Source of the DNA: Clostridiales bacterium
GTDB taxonomy: Bacteria > Bacillota > Clostridia > Lachnospirales > Lachnospiraceae
Direction of reading: 5' to 3'
DNA length: 7,297 nucleotides
Assembly (NCBI GenBank): GCA_020859965.1
Contig: JAJBVF010000462.1
Coordinates: 1-7,297, forward strand
A program made the translations under genes and the position numbers. Below the pieces are notes generated by a model. The model saw only the letters and a list, made by a program, of their open reading frames with translations, made no database searches and had not been told where the DNA came from. Shown one piece after another: positions 1 through 5,175 of this stretch. Position 1 is the stretch's first letter; each line of letters opens with the position of its first letter.

Positions 1-2
1 CG

Positions 3-623
3 ATTACTCTGAATACCTTCCAGACAATCGAAGACCCATCGACTATTTTATCCGGAGCATATTACGGAAAAGCTGCATTGGTGGGAGCGTGCCTGTTGGG
101 GCTGGGAATGATGGCTGCGGTATTACTCCTTTCCTGCAGGAAAAAGAAATGGACACCGTCTGCTGTTCTGGCTTTGGTTCTCGTGTGCGACATGTTCCTG
201 ATTCAGGTGAATTATGTAAAAATCAGAAAAGCATCGAACGATTATGTCAAAGAAGCGACAGCGGACGTTGTAGAATTCCTTCAGGCTATGGAAGATGACA
301 TTGCAGAGGAGTACCCCTATATTTTAAAGGGTGGGCTTTCTGGTATTAAAATTCAGTTTTACCAGTCTCAGCTGATGGATTATCAATTGTTTGGGAAAAA
401 ACAGGAGGAGATGCTGAATCTCGACAATTATTTTATTATCAGCAAACAGGGAGATATAAAGCTGAAATGGTATGAAGAAGACTATTACCTCTTTGAGGCG
501 TTCGATTATGAGAACGCAGAATATGATATTGTTTATGTGAAAGGGGATGCGCTGGCGCAGAGACTGGAGGAACTGGGATATCAGATGATTGAGTACATTC
601 CGGAAGAAAGCGGAGCTGAATGA
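3..623 (+). CDS. C-terminal part of a polytopic membrane protein, probably a surface-polysaccharide glycosyltransferase (5' end outside window)
   Basis: The frame is open from the left edge (first whole codon at 3), so the apparent TTG start at 78 is internal and the gene begins upstream; 206 residues are visible. Seen: two hydrophobic segments (about residues 24-45 and 52-72), separated by a short basic stretch (RKKK), then a soluble tail of about 130 residues rich in acidic and aromatic residues and ending in PEESGAE. A multi-helix membrane body followed by a mixed alpha/beta extracytoplasmic tail is the layout of GT39/ArnT-like or YfhO-like bacterial glycosyltransferases, but no catalytic motif lies inside the window, so the family is inferred. 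A UDP-galactopyranose mutase remnant immediately downstream supports a polysaccharide locus. Alternative: another polytopic cell-envelope protein. The CDS itself is secure, the function moderate to weak. Confidence 0.8.
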   Translation: MTLNTFQTIEDPSTILSGAYYGKAALVGACLLGLGMMAAVLLLSCRKKKWTPSAVLALVLVCDMFLIQVNYVKIRKASNDYVKEATADVVEFLQAMEDDIAEEYPYILKGGLSGIKIQFYQSQLMDYQLFGKKQEEMLNLDNYFIISKQGDIKLKWYEEDYYLFEAFDYENAEYDIVYVKGDALAQRLEELGYQMIEYIPEESGAE

Positions 624-722
624 CAGGGCGAACCGCAGAATCTGGAAGAGCAGGCTATTTCTCTGGTGGGACGGGACATTTTTGAGAAACTGGTGAAAGG
701 CTATACGGAGAATCAGTGGGGC
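624..722 (+). pseudogene. glf: Remnant of UDP-galactopyranose mutase (internal fragment)
   Basis: Directly after the stop of the membrane protein, the same frame stays open for 33 codons until TGA at 723-725. It reads QGEPQNLEEQAISLVGRDIF followed by EKLVKGYTENQWG. The stretch PQN-EEQAISLVGRDI-EKL-KGYT-QWG closely resembles the conserved central segment of Glf, the flavoenzyme converting UDP-galactopyranose to UDP-galactofuranose for surface galactan synthesis. A full Glf is about 370 residues; here the N-terminal FAD-binding part and everything after QWG are missing, and no start codon or ribosome binding site is present. The sequence after QWG does not continue the family in any forward frame that I read. 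It is therefore a dead fragment left by deletion or rearrangement. The assignment rests on remembered family sequence. Confidence 0.8.
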
Positions 723-783
723 TGATGCGGAAGAGTTTTTAATGTGAAGTATGTGATAACTTTGCTTAGTGATTAAATTCTAC

Positions 784-813
784 TTGTGAATGATGGCCGT
801 ATTATGCTACACT
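784..813 (+). promoter_or_regulatory. Probable promoter of the AAA/PD-(D/E)XK gene
   Basis: TTGTGA at 784-789 (-35-like), an 18-bp spacer, and TACACT at 808-813 (-10-like) preceded by TG one base upstream (TGCTACACT), which is an extended -10 element. Transcription would start near 820, giving a leader of about 80 nt before the ATG at 903. The stretch 726-902 otherwise shows no gene. Confidence 0.5.
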
Positions 814-902
814 AAAATAAAAGAAAAGGTCGTCCTGAATTTTGAAGCAATTGTCAGTACATCGAAGATTTGGAAACAGGCAAAACGAATGGAGAATGTC
901 AG

Positions 903-2486
903 ATGTTGAAAGTTTTTAATACGAATGGTGTATGCCTGCCTGACAGGCATTATATGGTTGATCTGAATTCCAGACTGGCTGCTGTTAAGAGTATGGTAGA
1001 TGCGGGAGACTATTTTACTATCAATCGTGCAAGGCAGTATGGAAAGACCACAATTCTGAATGCTCTGACAGGATATTTGAAGCCTTATTATTCAGTGATC
1101 AGTCTGGATTTTCAAGGCCTTTCTTATGCTGACTTTGAGTCGGAGGGACGTTTTGTGACGGCTGTTTCCAGACAGATCTTGCTGGTGGCAGAGAATGACC
1201 TGTTTGCGGATGCGAAGCGAGAACTGGGACAATATGTGGACGAGCGTTTGGAAGGAGTGTCTCTTTCCAGGTTTTTTTTCTCTTTGACTGGTTTGTGCCG
1301 CAAGGCTTCCAAAAGAGTAGTTTTGCTAATTGACGAAGTAGATTCTGCTTCGAATAATCAGGTATTTCTTGATTTCCTGGCTCAGCTTCGCTTTTACTAT
1401 CTGAAAAGGCCGGGTGTGACCACGTTTCAGTCGGTGATCCTGGCTGGGGTCTATGATGTGAAAAATTTAAAGCAGAAAATTCATCCGGAAGCGGAATCCA
1501 GATACAATAGTCCCTGGAATATTGCGGTGGATTTTACAGTAGATATGAGCTTTTCACCAAAAGATATCGTTTCGATGCTTGAACAATATGAGGCTGACTG
1601 GGACACCGGGATGAATCTGGAAAGGATGAGTCATTTGCTTTATGACTACACAATGGGCTATCCGTTCCTTGTTTCGAAGCTTTGTCAGATTATGGCAAAG
1701 AGTGTGACGGATCGCAGTAAGAAGTTGGATAAGAAAGAGAGTTGGGGGGAAGAAGCTTTCCAGAACGCAGTGCGGGTAATTTTAAAGACTCCGAATACAC
1801 TTTTCGATGATATGAGTAAAAAACTTGCAGACTATCCGAAGCTGAAGGAGATGATTTATGGTATTCTCTTTCAGGGAAGAAAATATTCTTATGAGGCGGA
1901 GAATGAGAGAATTCGCATTGGGGAAATGTTTGGATTCCTGAAGGAGAAGGATGGGACGGTTTGTATTTCTAATCGAATTTTCGAGATGAAGCTATACAAT
2001 CTTTTCCTGTCTGAAGAAGAAACGGATATAAAAATGTTTACAACCGCTGAAATGGAAAAAAATCAGTTTGTACTGGGTGGTTATCTTCAGATGGAACTGG
2101 TTCTGAAAAAATTCTGTGAATATTTTGAAGATATTTATGCAGATGCTGACGAAAAGTTTGTCGAAGAGAATGGAAGACGTCTTTTTCTGATTTTTCTTAA
2201 ACCGATCATTAATGGGAGCGGAAATTATTATATTGAAGCCAGAACAAGGAATATGAAAAGGACAGATGTTATTATTGATTATAAAGGTGTACAGGAAGTC
2301 CTGGAAATGAAGATCTGGCATGGTAAGGAGTATAACAAACGTGGGGAAAAGCAGTTGCTGGAATATATGGATTACTACCACCTGCAGAAAGGATATATGT
2401 TAAGTTTTAATTTTAATAAAAAGAAAGAAACAGGTATCAAACATTTGCAGCTTGGAGAAAGGACTCTGATTGAGGCAGTTGTTTGA
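903..2486 (+). CDS. AAA-like ATPase with C-terminal PD-(D/E)XK nuclease-like domain
   Basis: A 527-residue protein if started at ATG 903, preferred because GGAG at 891-894 lies 8 nt upstream; a TTG at 870 would add 11 residues without a clear ribosome binding site. The N-terminal domain is a P-loop ATPase: RARQYGKTT gives a degenerate Walker A (K48, T49; the usual first glycine is absent) and VVLLIDEVD is Walker B (D144, E145). The C-terminal part has TDVIID (D455), then EVLEMK (E468, K470) and Q484 in EKQLLEY, the pattern of a PD-(D/E)XK nuclease fold. This is the architecture of the AAA-ATPase_like (PF09820) plus PDDEXK_9 (PF08011) proteins that are multi-copy in gut Clostridia and Bacteroidetes. 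Their cellular role is not established; mobile-element or defence functions are only suspicions. No signal peptide or membrane segment is evident. Confidence 0.9.
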   Translation: MLKVFNTNGVCLPDRHYMVDLNSRLAAVKSMVDAGDYFTINRARQYGKTTILNALTGYLKPYYSVISLDFQGLSYADFESEGRFVTAVSRQILLVAENDLFADAKRELGQYVDERLEGVSLSRFFFSLTGLCRKASKRVVLLIDEVDSASNNQVFLDFLAQLRFYYLKRPGVTTFQSVILAGVYDVKNLKQKIHPEAESRYNSPWNIAVDFTVDMSFSPKDIVSMLEQYEADWDTGMNLERMSHLLYDYTMGYPFLVSKLCQIMAKSVTDRSKKLDKKESWGEEAFQNAVRVILKTPNTLFDDMSKKLADYPKLKEMIYGILFQGRKYSYEAENERIRIGEMFGFLKEKDGTVCISNRIFEMKLYNLFLSEEETDIKMFTTAEMEKNQFVLGGYLQMELVLKKFCEYFEDIYADADEKFVEENGRRLFLIFLKPIINGSGNYYIEARTRNMKRTDVIIDYKGVQEVLEMKIWHGKEYNKRGEKQLLEYMDYYHLQKGYMLSFNFNKKKETGIKHLQLGERTLIEAVV

Positions 2487-2530
2487 CGTTTATTCTTTAA
2501 CTTCCAGGAAAATTATTTCTCAAATCTGAA

Positions 2531-2791
2531 ATGGAGCAGGACTTTAATTATCTGATTGAGAGGCTGACTGTTCGGGAACTGTTTACGCTGGATGGTTCTT
2601 TGGAAGAGAACGATGATGTGAGAAGCAGGGAAGGTGATGTTGTTGGCAAACTGGAGCTGTTGAAGGAAGATCTGGAGGATATGGAGATATCCGGGACTCC
2701 GGAAGAAGTTTGCTCCAAAGGAAAAACGATCTGCATGGCTTCAGACGGACTGAATCTTGTGAATGATTGCGGAGGGGACATGGTTATCTGA
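2531..2791 (+). CDS. Small acidic hypothetical protein
   Basis: An 86-codon ORF begins with ATG 45 nt after the AAA/PD-(D/E)XK gene, with no terminator between them, so co-transcription is possible. No good ribosome binding site is seen: AGGAA at 2506-2510 is about 20 nt from the start. The first 60 residues look protein-like: a hydrophilic, very acidic, probably helical segment (ERLTVRELFTLDG, then KLELLKEDLEDME). The C-terminal 25 residues, with three cysteines, look less structured. I do not recognise a family. It could be a real small protein, a partner of the upstream ATPase, or a fragment of a longer lost gene. Codon choice resembles its neighbours. Confidence 0.4.
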   Translation: MEQDFNYLIERLTVRELFTLDGSLEENDDVRSREGDVVGKLELLKEDLEDMEISGTPEEVCSKGKTICMASDGLNLVNDCGGDMVI

Positions 2792-2808
2792 ATATGCTGT
2801 AGACGGCA

Positions 2809-2846
2809 GATTCAGTACCCCAATGTTTACATTGAGGTATTGAATC
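2809..2846. terminator. Hairpin between convergent genes, possible bidirectional terminator
   Basis: Arms 2809-2825 and 2830-2846 (17 nt each) pair around the 4-nt loop TTTA. On either strand there is one G-U wobble and one mismatch. It lies between the rightward small ORF ending at 2791 and the leftward XRE gene ending at 2886, where a shared terminator is expected. The T-tract is weak (only TTT after the right arm on the plus strand, none on the minus strand), so intrinsic termination is uncertain. Confidence 0.45.
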
Positions 2847-2885
2847 TTTGCAGAATACATATTACATTGTTTTTTGCGTCCTCTG

Positions 2886-3236
2886 TTACTCCGCATGGGA
2901 CTCTGTTTCCGTATTGCTTTTTGCCAGTAATGCCTCAGAAGTGGCAAGAATTACATGAAGCTGCTCTTCATTGCAGCGGGTCAGCAGACGTTTGATTTGC
3001 TGATATGTATCGGAATTCTGATTTTTATTCGGATAGATCACGGTATCCGCTGACAGATTGAAATAGCGTATGATTTTTATGAAAAGCTCGTAGCTTGGAT
3101 GATGCCGAAAACCTTCCAGGTCTTTGAGATAGGATAGTGAGATATCCAGGGCCTCTGCCAGTTCGGCCTGTGTCATTTTTTTGTCCATTCGCGCGTTTTT
3201 TAATACGATGCCGAATTGTTTTGTTTGAAAAGTCAT
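2886..3236 (-). CDS. XRE-family helix-turn-helix regulator, copy 1
   Basis: A 116-residue Cro/C1-type DNA-binding protein. The HTH domain covers about residues 8-67: MTQAELAEALDIS (21-33) is helix 2 and turn, SLSYLKDLE (33-41) the recognition helix region, followed by HPSYELFIKIIRYFNLSADTVI. The C-terminal part (about 70-107) is helical and probably mediates dimerisation. The start is decided by AGGAGGTGA on the minus strand (3241-3249), 4 nt before ATG. It is a paralogue of the gene at 3507-3872: 88 of 107 aligned residues are identical, with differences near the recognition helix (EGFRHHPS against ERFRNNPS) and unrelated last residues. A promoter and two dyads lie just upstream, suggesting autoregulation. 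No partner toxin or phage gene is seen beside it, so its target is unknown. Confidence 0.9.
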   Translation of the reverse strand: MTFQTKQFGIVLKNARMDKKMTQAELAEALDISLSYLKDLEGFRHHPSYELFIKIIRYFNLSADTVIYPNKNQNSDTYQQIKRLLTRCNEEQLHVILATSEALLAKSNTETESHAE

Positions 3237-3252
3237 CTGTTCACCTCCTGAA

Positions 3253-3271
3253 AGTATGATAGCGCCATTCT
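3253..3271 (-). promoter_or_regulatory. Operator-like site, proximal, XRE copy 1
   Basis: Plus-strand AGTATGATAGCGCCATTCT. It occupies the same position relative to the gene as the site at 3889-3907 and shares 12 of 19 bases with it, mainly the AGTATG half. It overlaps the -10 element, as an autorepressor site would. It is degenerate as a palindrome. Confidence 0.4.
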
Positions 3272-3284
3272 ATTGAAAAGTAAA
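3256..3284 (-). promoter_or_regulatory. Probable promoter of XRE copy 1
   Basis: Reading the minus strand: TTTACT (-35, plus positions 3279-3284), 17-bp spacer, TATCAT (-10, 3256-3261). The same boxes with the same spacing stand upstream of copy 2. The -10 box lies only 19 nt from the ATG, so the leader would be very short; a promoter further upstream is an alternative. Confidence 0.45.
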
Positions 3285-3306
3285 AATGGCTATAACACAC
3301 TATTTT

Positions 3307-3325
3307 GGTATTGTAAAAACATACC
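3307..3325 (-). promoter_or_regulatory. Operator-like dyad, distal, XRE copy 1
   Basis: Plus-strand GGTATTGTAAAAACATACC, an inverted repeat GGTAT-N9-ATACC. It corresponds in position to the better dyad at 3943-3961 upstream of copy 2, and lies upstream of the -35 box. Probably bound by one or both XRE proteins. Confidence 0.5.
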
Positions 3326-3371
3326 AACACGATACAGGATTCATTTTTTGAAACTGAAGAATATAAATACT

Positions 3372-3429
3372 GACAGAATCACCGTGGAATATTGCAGAAA
3401 TTCTGCGGAAAGATTACGGTGATTCTGTC
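3372..3429. repeat. Perfect 14-bp inverted repeat with nested palindrome
   Basis: GACAGAATCACCGT (3372-3385) is repeated exactly inverted as ACGGTGATTCTGTC (3416-3429). The 30-nt loop contains a second perfect dyad, GCAGAA-A-TTCTGC (3394-3406). No T-tract follows on either strand, so it is not a typical intrinsic terminator. It may be a MITE or REP-like element, or an RNA structure in the 3' region of XRE copy 2 transcripts. It lies in the 270-nt gap between the two XRE genes, where I see no gene. Confidence 0.75.
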
Positions 3430-3432
3430 GTT

Positions 3433-3479
3433 AACTTGCGAAGTTCGCTCCCGCAAGCGCGGCGAACTTCTTGCAAGTT
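3433..3479. repeat. Long imperfect palindrome (second hairpin between XRE genes)
   Basis: AACTTGC plus GAAGTTCGC (3433-3448) pairs with GCGAACTTC plus TTGCAAGTT (3462-3479), giving 16 base pairs with a 2-nt bulge and a 13-nt GC-rich loop. It starts 4 nt after the preceding inverted repeat. It resembles a REP-type repetitive palindrome, and there is no T-tract on either side. Confidence 0.7.
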
Positions 3480-3506
3480 ACATTATGATTTGTGCCTTCG
3501 TATTGT

Positions 3507-3872
3507 TTATTTATCCGAAACTGAAGCGGCCTCTGTCTCTGAATTTCTTTCGCTTTCTGCCAGTAATGCCTCCACAGTGGCGAGAATTACACGAAGCTGC
3601 GATTCGTCGCAGCGGGTCAACAGACGATCAATCTGCTGATATGTATCGGAATTCAGATTTTTGTTTGGATAAATCACAGTATCTGCTGACAGATTGAAGT
3701 AGCGGATTACCTTTTCGAAAATTTCATAGCTGGGATTGTTCCGAAAACGCTCCAGATCCTTGAGATAGGATAGAGAGATATCCAGGATCTCTGCCAGTTC
3801 AGCCTGTGTCAGGTGTTTATCCATTCGCGCGTTCTTAAGCACAATGCCGAATTGTTTTGCCTGATAAGCCAT
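3507..3872 (-). CDS. XRE-family helix-turn-helix regulator, copy 2
   Basis: A 121-residue Cro/C1-type regulator, paralogue of the gene at 2886-3236. The HTH spans about residues 8-67 (LTQAELAEILDISLSYLKDL, then ERFRNNPSYEIFEKVIRYFN), followed by the shared SADTVIYPNKN-NSDTYQQI-RLLTRC segment and a variable tail ending in ASVSDK. A strong AGGAGGTGA precedes the ATG by 4 nt, matching copy 1. It is divergent from pstS, about 365 nt apart; nothing in the sequence shows that it controls pst. Duplication of the whole unit (operators, promoter, RBS, gene) is evident. The two proteins could heterodimerise or compete for the same sites. Confidence 0.9.
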   Translation of the reverse strand: MAYQAKQFGIVLKNARMDKHLTQAELAEILDISLSYLKDLERFRNNPSYEIFEKVIRYFNLSADTVIYPNKNLNSDTYQQIDRLLTRCDESQLRVILATVEALLAESERNSETEAASVSDK

Positions 3873-3888
3873 TCAATCACCTCCTTTA

Positions 3889-3907
3889 AGTATGTTAATA
3901 CCACACC
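3889..3907 (-). promoter_or_regulatory. Operator-like site, proximal, XRE copy 2
   Basis: Minus-strand GGTGTGGTATTAACATACT matches the distal dyad of the same gene (GGTATGGTGTAAACATACC) at 15 of 19 positions. It overlaps the -10 box. Two similar sites flanking one promoter is the usual layout for an autoregulated XRE gene. Confidence 0.5.
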
Positions 3908-3920
3908 ATCGGAAAGTAAA
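3892..3920 (-). promoter_or_regulatory. Probable promoter of XRE copy 2
   Basis: Minus strand: TTTACT (-35, plus positions 3915-3920), 17-bp spacer, TAACAT (-10, 3892-3897), 19 nt before the ATG. Geometry is identical to copy 1. Confidence 0.45.
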
Positions 3921-3942
3921 AATGGCGTGAGTGTACTATTTA

Positions 3943-3961
3943 GGTATGTTTACACCATACC
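3943..3961 (-). promoter_or_regulatory. Operator-like dyad, distal, XRE copy 2
   Basis: Perfect inverted repeat GGTATG-TTTACAC-CATACC on the plus strand, the best of the four related sites and the source of the consensus. Confidence 0.6.
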
Positions 3962-4017
3962 AAAAACAGGGAAACTCTTATACATGTGTAAATAAGCACT
4001 TTCTGTGAAGTATCTCA

Positions 4018-4030
4018 CCGGATAATCCGG
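4018..4030. repeat. Short perfect palindrome in the XRE-pstS intergenic region
   Basis: CCGGAT-A-ATCCGG. It has no T-tract and lies about 205 nt before pstS. It may be a regulator site or chance. The rest of 3962-4100 shows nothing I can assign. Confidence 0.35.
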
Positions 4031-4102
4031 ATCCTGATGTAATCCAAAAATGTAACAATATATATGCGAAACTATCTGCGCTGGCGTTCTTGCGGCAGTT
4101 CC

Positions 4103-4165
4103 TTACAACAAGTTTACTTTCATTTTACATGATAGGCATTTTACATTTTACATAGCTGTCTTACA
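4103..4165 (+). promoter_or_regulatory. Pho-box-like cluster of TTACA repeats upstream of pstS
   Basis: TTACA or near copies begin at 4103, 4114 (TTACT), 4125, 4141, 4148 and 4161. The first three are spaced exactly 11 bp, one helical turn. PhoP of Firmicutes binds direct TT(A/T/C)ACA repeats with this spacing, and pst operons are its classic targets, so activation on phosphate starvation by a PhoPR-type system is inferred. The regulator genes are not in the window. Confidence 0.65.
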
Positions 4166-4167
4166 AT
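4140..4167 (+). promoter_or_regulatory. Candidate pstS promoter
   Basis: TTTACA (-35, 4140-4145), 16-bp spacer, TACAAT (-10, 4162-4167). It overlaps the Pho-box-like repeats. A second -10 candidate, TGTAAT, is at 4174-4179 but has no good -35 at proper distance, which PhoP-activated promoters may not need. Confidence 0.45.
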
Positions 4168-4183
4168 TCTGACTGTAATCAGG

Positions 4184-4202
4184 GGGACGCCAGGAGCGTT
4201 CC
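4184..4202 (+). other. Small leader stem-loop before pstS
   Basis: GGGACGC-CAGGA-GCGTTCC forms 7 pairs with one G-U and a 5-nt loop near the expected 5' end of the transcript. It might stabilise the mRNA; no riboswitch class is recognised. Confidence 0.3.
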
Positions 4203-4236
4203 GATATAGTTCAATAGAATAAAGGAGACAGATCTT

Positions 4237-5094
4237 ATGAAAAGAAAAGTAATCGCGGCAGTAATGGCGGCAATGATGGTAGCAGTTCCTGGTACAGCAG
4301 CACTGGCGGATGCATCCGGCGATATTGTTGTATGCTCAAGAGAAGATGGTTCTGGTACACGCGGCGCATTTATTGAGCTGGTTGGAGTAGAGCAGAAGGA
4401 TGAGGACGGCAACAAAGTGGATATGACAACAGAGGCGGCTGAAATCACGAACAGCACTTCTGCGATGATGACAAAAGTAGCGGGTGATGAGAATGCAATT
4501 GGCTACATTTCACTTGGATCGCTCGATGACAGCGTGACAGCAGTAGCAATTGATGGTGTAGAAGCAACAGTGGAAAATGTAGAGTCTGGTGACTACACGG
4601 TTGTTCGTCCGTTTAACATTCTGACAATGGAAGAAGTCAGCGAAGAAGCACAGGATTTCATTGACTTTATCCTGAGCGACGAGGGTCAGGCTGTTGTATC
4701 AGAGAATGGTTATATTGCACTTTCTGACACAGAACCGTTTGCTGGCAGCAGCGTATCCGGTAAGATTACCGTTGGCGGATCGTCTTCTGTGACTCCGGTA
4801 ATGGAAAAACTGGCGGAAGCTTACAATGAGGTGAATGCAGATCTTGAGATCGAAGTAATGCAGAGCGATTCTACCACTGGCGTGACATCTACGATTGATG
4901 GAAATTATGACATCGGAATGGCTTCCCGCGAACTGAAGGATGAAGAAGCAGAAGAAGGTGTTTCTTCTATCATGATTGCGCAGGATGGTATTGCGGTAAT
5001 CGTAAATAATGATAATGGAATCACCGAGCTGACTACTGAGCAGGTTATGCAGATTTACACCGGCGAAATCACTACATGGGAAGAACTCCAGTAA
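4237..5094 (+). CDS. pstS: Phosphate-binding protein PstS, circularly permuted
   Basis: A 285-residue exported phosphate-binding protein of the Pst ABC importer. The start is fixed by AAAGGAG (4221-4227), 9 nt upstream, and by an in-frame TAG at 4207. Residues 1-24 are a signal peptide ending ALA-DA, likely cleaved by signal peptidase I; there is no lipobox cysteine. The mature chain begins with the SREDGSGTRGAF phosphate-binding loop (34-45), then IGYISLGSLDDS and FIDFILSDEGQAVVSENGYI. A linker (about 161-174) leads to GKITVGGSSSVTPVMEKLAE (175-194), DIGMASRELKDEE (225 onward) and DGIAVIVN, ending TGEITTWEELQ. In canonical PstS the second block is N-terminal and runs from TGEIT-W directly into the SREDGSGTRGAF block, so the order here is a circular permutation. 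All phosphate-contact segments are present, so it is probably functional. Confidence 0.93.
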   Translation: MKRKVIAAVMAAMMVAVPGTAALADASGDIVVCSREDGSGTRGAFIELVGVEQKDEDGNKVDMTTEAAEITNSTSAMMTKVAGDENAIGYISLGSLDDSVTAVAIDGVEATVENVESGDYTVVRPFNILTMEEVSEEAQDFIDFILSDEGQAVVSENGYIALSDTEPFAGSSVSGKITVGGSSSVTPVMEKLAEAYNEVNADLEIEVMQSDSTTGVTSTIDGNYDIGMASRELKDEEAEEGVSSIMIAQDGIAVIVNNDNGITELTTEQVMQIYTGEITTWEELQ

Positions 5095-5107
5095 AATGGA
5101 TAAAAAG

Positions 5108-5133
5108 ATGCCCGGTCTCTGATCGGGCATTTT
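5108..5133 (+). terminator. Terminator-like hairpin between pstS and pstC (probable attenuator)
   Basis: ATGCCCGGTC-TCT-GATCGGGCAT forms a 10-bp stem with one G-U and a 3-nt loop, with a short T-tract (TTTT, 5130-5133) starting at the last stem base. It sits 13 nt after the pstS stop. Partial termination here would give more PstS than permease, as is common in pst operons. Confidence 0.65.
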
Positions 5134-5141
5134 ATGCGTAG

Positions 5142-5175
5142 AGCCGGGTATTTTCGCATGATGAGCTGCCCGGTT
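5142..5175 (+). other. Second stem-loop next to the pstC ribosome binding site
   Basis: AGCCGGG (5142-5148) can pair with CCCGGTT (5169-5175), seven pairs with one G-U, ending 2 nt before AAGGAG (5178-5183) of pstC. It may affect translation start or protect processed pstC mRNA. Weak evidence. Confidence 0.3.

Noticed and set aside
78..623. A gene starting at TTG 78
   Set aside because: The frame is open to the left edge and no ribosome binding site precedes 78; it is the tail of a gene that begins upstream.
1992..2381. A 129-codon minus-strand frame
   Set aside because: Antisense to the PD-(D/E)XK half of the AAA protein, whose motifs are intact on the plus strand.
3372..3429. The 14-bp inverted repeat as ends of an insertion sequence
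   Set aside because: Only 30 nt lie between the arms and no transposase is present; at most a non-autonomous element.
3392..3697. A 101-codon plus-strand frame across the palindromes and the end of XRE copy 2
   Set aside because: Overlaps a clear gene on the other strand and is built from inverted-repeat sequence; no ribosome binding site.
4103..4165. TTACA repeats as a CRISPR array or replication iterons
   Set aside because: Units are only 5-6 bp and irregularly spaced, and there is no initiator gene; position before pstS fits a Pho box.
4179..4457. A 92-codon minus-strand frame
   Set aside because: Mirror of the pstS leader and signal peptide coding region; Ala/Ser-rich shadow composition.
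4237..5094. PstS order explained by a frameshift or two partial genes
   Set aside because: A single uninterrupted frame with a signal peptide, one linker and nearly all canonical segments present exactly once.
4699..5130. A 143-codon minus-strand frame
   Set aside because: Antisense to pstS and begins inside the terminator-like hairpin; no family resemblance.
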